DNA of 64,000 nucleotides from NCBI RefSeq assembly GCF_044466355.1, contig NZ_JBITMQ010000004.1, positions 62,001 to 126,000 on the forward strand. The letters are read 5' to 3'. The position numbers were made by a program, and so were the translations under genes. This stretch comes from Actinophytocola sp044466355. GTDB taxonomy: Bacteria; Actinomycetota; Actinomycetes; Mycobacteriales; Pseudonocardiaceae. This document shows positions 41,516 to 48,111 of this stretch, piece by piece. Under the pieces are notes generated by a model. The model was not told the origin of the DNA, did not search any database, and saw nothing but the letters and a program-made list of their open reading frames with translations. Position 1 is the first letter of the stretch. Each line of letters begins with the position of its first letter.

Positions 41516-41670
41516 TTGTCCACAGGTGGGTGGGTTATCCACAGTTTCCCGTCGCGCCCGGGTTTTGTCGGTGGGTGCCGGTAGGCTGGCATGGCGGGTG
41601 GCCCCCGGGATCGGGTGGGGGTTGAGGTTACGTACTGGGGGCTTGTTTTCGCTGGTCAGCGGGGGTTTTG
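41516..41670 (+). repeat. Dispersed DnaA-box/hairpin element, copy 5
   Basis: Boxes TTGTCCACA (41516-41524) and TTATCCACA (41535-41543), 19 bp apart. Then GCCGGTAGGCTGGCA, hairpin GGCCCCC...GTGGGGG, TTACGTACTGGGGGC and TTTTCGCTGGTCAGCGG. It starts at the base after the macrodomain stop codon. Confidence 0.88.
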
Positions 41671-42030
41671 GTGCTGTCGTGCGTGGGGTGGTGTCCTCGC
41701 CGGACGGGCTGATCTCGGGGAGGGGGCCTCACGATTCGGGCCTGCTGAGATTTGGCAAGGATGGGTCTGCCTGCCCTCCCGTCGACCTCCCTCCGGGCTA
41801 TCACACCGCGTCAAGGGGCCGGTGTTTCGGGCGTGGCGTGCTTTTTGTTGGCCCCTTGACCCGGTGTGATCGGGCTTCGCCAGGTCGACGGGAGGGCAGG
41901 CAGGCCGTCTTTGTGGGCTGCGCCCGGCTTGTGCACGGGGTTGGGTCGCTGGGAGTGTCCTGAAAAAGACGATTTCGGGACGCCCGCCTCCGTGGCCGTT
42001 AGGGGAACGCTCGTCGCCTGGCCTGGGGGG
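41671..42030. other. Non-coding stretch between repeat copy 5 and map
   Basis: Open frames here are built from G-rich or repeat-derived sequence, with no ribosome sites and no family resemblance. I see no gene. The notable content is the large inverted repeat at 41767-41903. A T-poor, GC-rich remainder gives no convincing promoter or terminator. Confidence 0.6.
41767..41903. repeat. Large 137-bp imperfect inverted repeat
   Basis: Outer arms of 22 bp are perfect (41767-41788 with 41882-41903; core GCCTGCCCTCCCGTCGACCT). Inner arms of 21 bp match at 20 positions (41800-41820 with 41850-41870; core ATCACACCG.GTCAAGGGGCC). Between the arms are an unpaired 11-nt interior loop on each side and a 29-nt terminal loop containing CTTTTTG. 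It could fold as a long RNA stem, act as a strong bidirectional terminator, or be a MITE-like mobile remnant. Confidence 0.85.
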
Positions 42031-42798
42031 TCACGGTGCGGTCAGGATTACTGGGCCGTCGGCTGTGATTGCCACCGTGTGTTCTACGTGTGCGGCTTGG
42101 CTGCCGTCCACTGTGCGTAGGGACCAGCCGTCGTCGTCGATTGTGTACTTGTCCTGGCCGCCTGCCATGAACATCGGCTCGATTGCCAGTACCAGGCCCT
42201 CGCGTAGCCGGAGGCCTCGGCCGGGTTTGCCCTCGTTCGGGACCGATGGGTCCTCGTGCATGCGCCGTCCTACGCCGTGGCCGCCGAAGTCCTCCGGGAT
42301 GCCGTAGCCCGCCGCGCGGCCGATCTTGCCCACCGCGTGGGAGATGTCGCCCATGCGGGCGCCTACGCGTGCTGCGTCTATGCCCGCCGCCAGGGCCTTC
42401 TCCGCTGTCTCGATCAGTGCCAGGTCCGCGGGGGCCGCCGTGCCCACCACGAACGACATGGCCGCGTCGCCGTGGAAGCCGTTCAGGCACGCGCCGAAGT
42501 CGATGCTCAGCAGGTCGCCGTCGCGCAGGCGGTAGGTCGTCGGGATGCCGTGGACGATCACGTCGTTCACGGACGTGATCATGACGCGTGGGAACGGGGT
42601 CGGGGCGAAATGCGGGTGGTAGTGCTGGAAACTCGACGTCGCGCCGAAGTCCGCCAGCACGCCCGCCGCCACGTCGTCCAGCTCCAGCAGCGACACCCCT
42701 ACCGCGGCCGCGGCTCGGCATGCCTGTAGCGCGGTTCCGACTACCCGGCCGGCCTCGCGCATGACCTCGAGCTCCGCCCGGGTCTTCAGTTCCACCAT
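42031..42798 (-). CDS. map: Type I methionine aminopeptidase
   Basis: 255 aa from ATG 42798, with GGGAGGA upstream. Metal ligands and signatures are present: VIVHGIPTTY, LLSIDFGACLNGFHGDAAMSF (Asp pair), GHGVGRRMHEDPSVPN (His) and IEPMFMAGG (Glu), with a terminal EHTVAI Glu. It removes initiator Met. It is not in a ribosomal-protein operon, where the housekeeping map usually lies, and is divergent from an XRE regulator with an operator-like palindrome between them. I infer a second, regulated paralogue. Confidence 0.93.
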   Translation of the reverse strand: MVELKTRAELEVMREAGRVVGTALQACRAAAAVGVSLLELDDVAAGVLADFGATSSFQHYHPHFAPTPFPRVMITSVNDVIVHGIPTTYRLRDGDLLSIDFGACLNGFHGDAAMSFVVGTAAPADLALIETAEKALAAGIDAARVGARMGDISHAVGKIGRAAGYGIPEDFGGHGVGRRMHEDPSVPNEGKPGRGLRLREGLVLAIEPMFMAGGQDKYTIDDDGWSLRTVDGSQAAHVEHTVAITADGPVILTAP

Positions 42799-42812
42799 GA
42801 GTCCTCCCAATA

Positions 42813-42843
42813 ACTATCCCGGTATTTCTATCACGGGATTAGT
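42813..42843. promoter_or_regulatory. Operator-like palindrome between map and XRE gene
   Basis: Arms ACTATCCCG (42813-42821) and CGGGATTAGT (42834-42843) are inverted with one extra base, in the 54-nt gap between divergent starts. A -10 TAGTAT (42840-42845) ends 7 nt before the XRE ATG at 42853, so a bound regulator would cover it. Confidence 0.6.
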
Positions 42844-42852
42844 ATTGGAGCC

Positions 42853-43101
42853 ATGGTGCGACCCCCGTTGAGTGAGCAGGACCGGGAACGTGGCCTTCGT
42901 CTCGGCGAGATCCTGCGGGCGGCGCGTGGTGACCGTTCGATAGTCGAGGTCGCCGCGCAGGCCGGGATCTCCGTCGAGACCCTGCGCAAGATCGAGACCG
43001 GGCGGATCCCCACGCCCGCGTTCTTCACCGTGGTTGCCATCGCGCGGGCCGTCGACGTGTCGCTCGACGCCCTCGACCTGCGGCTAGACCCCGTGCTGTA
43101 G
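42853..43101 (+). CDS. XRE-family regulator (small), divergent from map
   Basis: 82 aa, one HTH domain over nearly the whole length: LRLGEILRAARGDRSIVEVA and GISVETLRKIETGRIPTPAF. The family usually autoregulates. The shared palindrome suggests that it also controls map. Its last 18 nt overlap the convergent HugZ-like gene. Confidence 0.88.
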   Translation: MVRPPLSEQDRERGLRLGEILRAARGDRSIVEVAAQAGISVETLRKIETGRIPTPAFFTVVAIARAVDVSLDALDLRLDPVL

Positions 43102-43860
43102 CGCCAGGAACGGGCAGCCGACCATCCTGCGCAGTTCGTCCGACAATTCTTGCAGCGTCGTGATGGGCCGTGAGAACGCCAGCCGGATGTCGTGGTCGCC
43201 GTCGATGTCCTCCACCCGCAGGCGCAGGCCGTAGCGGTCCAGGCCCAGCGGCCGCAGGTGTCCGCCCTTCAAGGGCTCCGGCAGGTGGCGGCGCAGTGTG
43301 TGCACGACCTCGGTGTGCGACAGCTCGAGGTGTCGTAGCCAGCCCGCCTCCTCGTGGCAGAACGGGTCCGGGTCGGCCGCCGCGAACGTCGACTGCGTGA
43401 CCGGGTGGGTGCCGTCGGCGTCCGCGATCACCATCGACACCGGCGTGAGCCGCAGGAGAGTGGCCCCGTGGCCGAGGTCCAGAAGGCGGGGATCGGGGCG
43501 CTGCGCCGCGATCGTCAGCGCCACCCCGCGCGCGGCGGGCAGTGGCAGCGCCGACAGCTGACCGGTGATCCACAGCAGTCCGCGCACGGACTCCCGCAGC
43601 GGCACCGGCGCCATGTCGACGACCTCGACCATCGACGTGAGCACACCGTTCGCGAGAGCCGTCGGCAGCTGGTGGTCGTCCGGCAGTAGCACCGACACGA
43701 CGCCGTCCTCGTGCACGTGGTGGAGCAAGGGCGTCACGCGGTCGGCCACCGCGCCGGTCGGCGGCAGTGACCGCATGGGTGGCAGCAGCGTCGCCGGGCC
43801 ACGCGCGGCGATGGTCCTGGCGCGTTCGCCCGGACTCGGCGTCGGCGGTCGATCGGTCAA
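43084..43860 (-). CDS. HugZ-like / DUF2470 split-barrel protein, iron regulated
   Basis: 258 aa. It starts at TTG 43860, supported by GGGAGGTG 5 nt before it. The order is a short N-terminal GERARTIAARGPATLL, a flavin/heme split-barrel-like region (SVLLPDDHQLPTALANG; VPLRESVRGLLWITGQL) and a C-terminal DUF2470 domain (about 175-255; HLELSHTEVVHTLRRHL; RLRVEDIDGDHDIRLAF). This combination resembles HugZ-type heme-degrading enzymes. An IdeR box directly upstream supports a role in iron acquisition from heme. Enzyme activity is inference. Confidence 0.72.
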   Translation of the reverse strand: MTDRPPTPSPGERARTIAARGPATLLPPMRSLPPTGAVADRVTPLLHHVHEDGVVSVLLPDDHQLPTALANGVLTSMVEVVDMAPVPLRESVRGLLWITGQLSALPLPAARGVALTIAAQRPDPRLLDLGHGATLLRLTPVSMVIADADGTHPVTQSTFAAADPDPFCHEEAGWLRHLELSHTEVVHTLRRHLPEPLKGGHLRPLGLDRYGLRLRVEDIDGDHDIRLAFSRPITTLQELSDELRRMVGCPFLALQHGV

Positions 43861-43872
43861 GGAGCACCTCCC

Positions 43873-43891
43873 CGCGGTTAGGGTAACCTAA
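43873..43891 (-). promoter_or_regulatory. IdeR/DtxR iron box before the HugZ-like gene
   Basis: The 19-mer CGCGGTTAGGGTAACCTAA matches the IdeR consensus at 15 of 19 positions; its centre TTAGGGTAACCTAA is a near-perfect palindrome. It ends 12 nt before the TTG start and would repress under iron-replete conditions. It may also influence the divergent LysE gene. Confidence 0.8.
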
Positions 43892-43922
43892 CTTGCTCTG
43901 GAACGACAATCGACGGCGTCGG

Positions 43923-43928
43923 TAGCCT
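43923..43928 (+). promoter_or_regulatory. -10 element TAGCCT, leaderless promoter of lysE-like gene
   Basis: TAGCCT ends 6 nt before GTG 43935, consistent with a leaderless transcript. Confidence 0.4.
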
Positions 43929-43934
43929 GGCGCG

Positions 43935-44564
43935 GTGACCGTGCCCCAGGCCCTCGCCCTCGCGGGCGTCATCCTCCTCGCCGCCATGTCGCCCGGACCC
44001 GACTTCGTCATCGTGCTCCGCAGCGTCCTGTCCGGTGGCCGTCGCGCGGGCATGGCGTGCGCGGCGGGCATCGCGTCCGGGGTGCTGGCCTGGGCGGTCG
44101 TGACGTCCGTCGGCATCGCCGGGCTGCTCGCCGCGTCCGCGGTCGCGTTCACCGTGGTCAAGCTCGTCGGCGCGGCCTACCTCGTGCTGCTCGGCGTTCA
44201 GTCGCTGCTCGCCGCGCGTCGCGGCGGTTACGAGCAGACGAAGGAGCCGGAGGCCGAGCGGACCCGGCGCGGCGCGTTCGTCGCCTACCGCCAGGGCCTG
44301 CTCACCAACCTGTTCAACCCGAAGGTCGCGGTCTTCTTTCTCGCGCTGTGGCCGCAGTTCCTGCCGCACGACGCCACCGTCGTCGACACGTCGATCCTCG
44401 CCGCCGTCGCCGCGGTGACCACGCTCGTCTGGTTCACGGTCCTGTCGAACGTGGTCACCGTGCTGCGGCGGTTCCTCACCACGTCGAAGGTCCGGCGGAC
44501 GATCGACGCGGTGATGGGCACCCTGCTGGTCGGGATCGGTGTGCGCATCGCGGTCAGCCAGTAG
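43935..44564 (+). CDS. LysE/RhtB-family amino-acid exporter
   Basis: 209 aa, GTG start, with six predicted helices. The N-terminal AAMSPGPDFVIVLRSVLSGG and the GLLTNLFNPKVAVFFLALWP motif are diagnostic of LysE/RhtB translocators. The exported amino acid or derivative cannot be told. Divergent from the iron-regulated HugZ-like gene by 74 nt. Confidence 0.93.
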   Translation: MTVPQALALAGVILLAAMSPGPDFVIVLRSVLSGGRRAGMACAAGIASGVLAWAVVTSVGIAGLLAASAVAFTVVKLVGAAYLVLLGVQSLLAARRGGYEQTKEPEAERTRRGAFVAYRQGLLTNLFNPKVAVFFLALWPQFLPHDATVVDTSILAAVAAVTTLVWFTVLSNVVTVLRRFLTTSKVRRTIDAVMGTLLVGIGVRIAVSQ

Positions 44565-44567
44565 GGG

Positions 44568-46802
44568 TCAGCACAGGCACAGCCGGAAGTTCGCCCGGTA
44601 GGTCGTCGCGGTCGCGGGGGCGATGATGTTGTGGCTCTGCGCCCCGCCGTCCGACCAGCTCGAGAACCGGAACCGCAGGCCGAACGTGAGGCGTTGCGGG
44701 CTCGGCGCGCTGACCGAGTTGTTCGAGCCCACGATCACGGTCCGCGTGAACGGCGTGACCTGCTCGACCGTGCCCACCACCAGCCGCGCGCCGCTCGGGC
44801 TGGACGTGAACGTCAGCGCCACCGTGCGCGGGTTCAGCCGCACGGTCTGGGCCGTCGTGTTGCCGTCCGAGTCGGTCGCCCGCAGCGTCAGGTCCAGGAA
44901 CGACGGGTACTCGTGGTCCGGCGCGACGAAGCTGCCGGACGCGATCCCGTCCCACGACTGGACGTTGTGGGCGTGGCAGTTGGTCGACGACGTGCAGTGC
45001 TGCAACGTGAGCTGCCACGACAACGCGGACGCGGGCAGCGTGCCGTCCTGCGCGTCGGCCGCCCGGCCCGCGAACGGGACGGTCTGGCCGACGCTCCACT
45101 GCGTCGACGCGGTCGGGTTGTCGATGGTCACGACCGGCGAGTTCGACGGCGGGTTCCCGACCGTGATCACCACCGACGCCGTGCCGGTCAGGCCGCCGGG
45201 GTCGGTGACCCGCAGCCGTGCCGTGACCGACGCCTGCGTCAGGTAGGTGTAGCTCGGGTTCGCGGCGGTCGAGTCGTCGTACGCGCCGTCGCCGTCGAGG
45301 TCCCACGCGTAGGTCAGCGCGCCGCCCTCCGGGTCCGTCGAGCCCGAACCGGTGAACTGCACGGTCAGCGGCGCGGTGCCGGACGTCGGGTTGGCCGTGG
45401 CCACCGCCGTGGGCGCCTGGTTCGTGCCCGCCGGGTAGCTCACACGGCGCAGCTGACCAGCGCCCAGTGCCACGTAGTACAGGTCGCCGCCGGGGCCGGT
45501 CAGCACCTGCACCGGCGCGTTCACGCCGGTCACGAACGGCACGATCGTCGCCGGGTTCGGCAGGCCGTCCGCGCCGCGCCGCATGGCCCAGATACAGCCA
45601 CGCGAGCTGTCCGCGAAGAACAGGGCGCCGTCGTAGGCCGCCGGGTAGTTGCTGGTCGTCTCGAACGCGACGCCCGCGATCGACGAGCCGCCGGTCGGGC
45701 AGCCGTCGCCACTGGCGACCGACGCGCTGTGGTTGTAGGCGTAGTACGGGGCGGTCTGCCCGACGCTGTACAGCGACTCGCACATCGTCAGGTTCGCGCC
45801 GTCGTAGCCGGACTGGCGGCCGGTGCCCTCGTAGCACGGCCAGCCGAAGTTCTCGACCGTCGCGTCGGAGACGTTCGTGATCCGGTTGATCTCCTCCCAC
45901 GTGTTCCAGCCGACGTCACCCGCCCAGATCTCGCTGGTGCCCGGGCGGAACGCGAAGCGGAACTGGTTGCGCAGGCCGTACGCGACGATCTGCGTGGCCC
46001 CGGTGTCCGGGTCGACGCGGGTGATCGTGCCGTCCAGCGTCACCGGCTCACCGGCCGGGCGTCGCGGCGACTGCGACCGCAGCGCGCCACCGCGGGCGTC
46101 CGGTGGTGCCAGGTTCACCCCGGCCGGGCTCGGCGGGTCGGCGCACGGGTTCCCGCGCTGACCCCAGTCGGCGAAGTTGAAGCTCGCGCCGTCACCGCCG
46201 CCCACGTACAGGTCGCCGTCCGGGCCGAACGCGACCGTGCCGATCGAGTGCGACGGGTACTGCTGGCACCAGTCGGTGAGCAGCACCTGCTCGCCGCCGG
46301 TCGCGACGCCGTCCGTGCCGACGGTCAGCCGCGACAGGCGGCCGGTGACGACACAGCCCTGGTCGGTGGCGCCCGGTGGGGTGGGGCACTGGTCACCCCA
46401 CTGGGGCGCCGTGCCACCCGGTACGGCGTCGTAGGTGTACAGGACGTACAGGTACGGCCGCGTGGGATAGGCCGGGTCGAGCGCGAGGCCGAGCAGGCCC
46501 CGGTCCCAGAAGTCCTGCGTCTGCGTGCGCAGGTCCGCGGTGATCGTCGCGGTGGTGTCGGCGAGCGAGTCGAACGTCTTGACCAGGCCGCTCTTCTCGC
46601 TCACGAACACCCGGCCGTCCGGCGCGAACACCGCGTTCGTCGGCGAGGACAGGCCGCTGATCACGGCCGTGTCGGTGAACCCGGTGGGCACCGCGGCGAC
46701 CGCGTTCGTGGCGGACGTGAGCGTGGTCAGCACCCCGGCGAGGAGGCCTGCCGCGGCGACCAGAGCTGTTTTCGGGCGCGCTGAGGTAAGGCGGGTACGC
46801 AC
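44568..46802 (-). CDS. Secreted PQQ-dependent sugar dehydrogenase (SGNH-free, beta-propeller) with PKD domain
   Basis: 744 aa from GTG 46802, preceded by GGGGGAG. A signal peptide (about 1-37, ending ATNAVAA) is followed by a glucose/sorbosone dehydrogenase-type six-bladed propeller (about 45-430: GLLGLALDPAYPTRPYLYVL; HSIGTVAFGPDGDLYVGGGD; AYGLRNQFRFAFRP; GWPCYEGTG). A PKD domain (about 440-530: NQAPTAVATANPTSGTAPL, AWDLDGDGAYDD) and a C-terminal beta-rich domain follow. It is an extracellular sugar oxidase or carbohydrate-binding enzyme. PQQ dependence is assigned by family. Confidence 0.88.
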   Translation of the reverse strand: MRTRLTSARPKTALVAAAGLLAGVLTTLTSATNAVAAVPTGFTDTAVISGLSSPTNAVFAPDGRVFVSEKSGLVKTFDSLADTTATITADLRTQTQDFWDRGLLGLALDPAYPTRPYLYVLYTYDAVPGGTAPQWGDQCPTPPGATDQGCVVTGRLSRLTVGTDGVATGGEQVLLTDWCQQYPSHSIGTVAFGPDGDLYVGGGDGASFNFADWGQRGNPCADPPSPAGVNLAPPDARGGALRSQSPRRPAGEPVTLDGTITRVDPDTGATQIVAYGLRNQFRFAFRPGTSEIWAGDVGWNTWEEINRITNVSDATVENFGWPCYEGTGRQSGYDGANLTMCESLYSVGQTAPYYAYNHSASVASGDGCPTGGSSIAGVAFETTSNYPAAYDGALFFADSSRGCIWAMRRGADGLPNPATIVPFVTGVNAPVQVLTGPGGDLYYVALGAGQLRRVSYPAGTNQAPTAVATANPTSGTAPLTVQFTGSGSTDPEGGALTYAWDLDGDGAYDDSTAANPSYTYLTQASVTARLRVTDPGGLTGTASVVITVGNPPSNSPVVTIDNPTASTQWSVGQTVPFAGRAADAQDGTLPASALSWQLTLQHCTSSTNCHAHNVQSWDGIASGSFVAPDHEYPSFLDLTLRATDSDGNTTAQTVRLNPRTVALTFTSSPSGARLVVGTVEQVTPFTRTVIVGSNNSVSAPSPQRLTFGLRFRFSSWSDGGAQSHNIIAPATATTYRANFRLCLC

Positions 46803-46871
46803 GGGCTCCCCCAATCCAGGCAGTTCGCTGCCAGGAGAGTCGGCCCGTGCGGCCGTCCCGTTTCACCAGGG

Positions 46872-48050
46872 TCAGCTGCCCGGGCCGCGCCCCGACCACG
46901 ACCACGCGTAAGCGGGGTCCTCGCAGGTCATGGCCGCCTCGCCGAGGTCCAGCGGCCGGAACGTGTCCACCATGACCGCGGTTTCGTCGAAATAGTCCGC
47001 ACCAATGGACGCCTCCGCGGCACCCGGTTGGGGGCCATGGGTGAAGCCAGACGGGTGCAGCGACAGCGAACCGATGTCGATGCCGGAGCCTTTGCGCGCC
47101 TCGTAGTTCCCGCCGACGTAGAACATCAGCTCGTCGGAGTCGACGTTCGCGTGGTTGTAGGGCACCGGGATCGACAGCGGGTGGTAGTCGACCTTGCGCG
47201 GGCAGAACGAGCAGACCACGAAGTTCGGGCCCTCGAACGTCTGGTGCACGGGCGGTGGCTGGTGCACGCGACCCGTGATCGGCTCGAAGTCGCGGATGTT
47301 GAACACCCACGGGTAGAGGCAGCCGTCCCAGCCGACGACATCGAACGGGTGGTTGGCGTAGGTGAACCGGGTGAGGCCCGCGCGGTGGCGGACCAGCACG
47401 GGCACGTCGGTGCCGTCCGCGAGCAGTGGCTCGGCCGGGCCGCGCTGGTCGCGCTCGCAGTACGGCGCGTGCTCCAGGAACTGGCCCTTCGTCGACAGGT
47501 ACCGCTTGGGCGGGCCGATGTGGCCGGTCGCCTCGATGACGTACAGACGCGTCTCGCCGTGGGGGAGCACGCGGTACGTGGTGGAGGTCGGCAGCACGAC
47601 GTAGTCGCCGTCCGTGACCTCGAGCGCGCCGTAGATGGTCTCGATCGTGGCGGCGCCGGCCTGGACGTACAGCAGCTCGTCACCGGCCGCGTTGCGGTAC
47701 AGCGGGCTCGGTGCGGACGCGATGGCGAACGCGATCGTCAGGTCGTTGTTGCCGAACAGGGTCCGGCGGCCGGTCACCGCGTCGGCCTCGCGCTGTCCTT
47801 CCGCCTTCAGGTCCTGGGTCCGGAAGTGCCGTGGCTTCAACGGGTGGTTGGGGGTCAGCTGGCCGCGGAAGTCGGCCACGACCTCGGCGTTCACGATCGC
47901 CGTCGGCAGGTGGCGGTGGTAGAGGAGAGCCGAGTCGGAAGAGAAGCCCTCCACGCCCATCAGCTCCTCGGCGTACAGGCTGCCGTCTGGTGAGCGGAAC
48001 TGTGTGTGCCTCTTTCGGGGGATCTCCCCGACGCTGCGGTAGTAAGGCAT
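46872..48050 (-). CDS. hmgA: Homogentisate 1,2-dioxygenase
   Basis: 392 aa. The cupin-type ring-cleaving dioxygenase is recognisable from HFRTQDLKAEGQ, TYANHPFDVVGWDGCLYPWV, QTFEGPNFVVCSFCPRKVDY and DELMFYVGGNYEARKGSGID, then SLHPSGFTHGPQPG with Fe(II)-binding His/Glu. It opens homogentisate to maleylacetoacetate in tyrosine/phenylalanine breakdown. Divergent from the gene pair ending in fahA, with a palindrome between. No Fe ligand seems missing. Confidence 0.95.
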   Translation of the reverse strand: MPYYRSVGEIPRKRHTQFRSPDGSLYAEELMGVEGFSSDSALLYHRHLPTAIVNAEVVADFRGQLTPNHPLKPRHFRTQDLKAEGQREADAVTGRRTLFGNNDLTIAFAIASAPSPLYRNAAGDELLYVQAGAATIETIYGALEVTDGDYVVLPTSTTYRVLPHGETRLYVIEATGHIGPPKRYLSTKGQFLEHAPYCERDQRGPAEPLLADGTDVPVLVRHRAGLTRFTYANHPFDVVGWDGCLYPWVFNIRDFEPITGRVHQPPPVHQTFEGPNFVVCSFCPRKVDYHPLSIPVPYNHANVDSDELMFYVGGNYEARKGSGIDIGSLSLHPSGFTHGPQPGAAEASIGADYFDETAVMVDTFRPLDLGEAAMTCEDPAYAWSWSGRGPGS

Positions 48051-48065
48051 GGGCCTCTCCGAAAC

Positions 48066-48080
48066 GTCCGATAGTCGGAC
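48066..48080. promoter_or_regulatory. Operator palindrome between hmgA and the fahA operon
   Basis: GTCCGATAGTCGGAC is a 15-bp palindrome with perfect 6-bp arms around TAG, in the 61-bp divergent gap. The IclR gene at 50191 is the obvious candidate for binding here, and would link both arms of the homogentisate pathway. Confidence 0.65.
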
Positions 48081-48111
48081 ATCTTTGTTCAGTTGCCGAT
48101 ACGCTACTAGC

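Noticed and set aside
41591..41869. 92-codon frame after the macrodomain gene
   Set aside because: Starts inside repeat copy 5 and passes through the inverted repeat; no ribosome site or domain.
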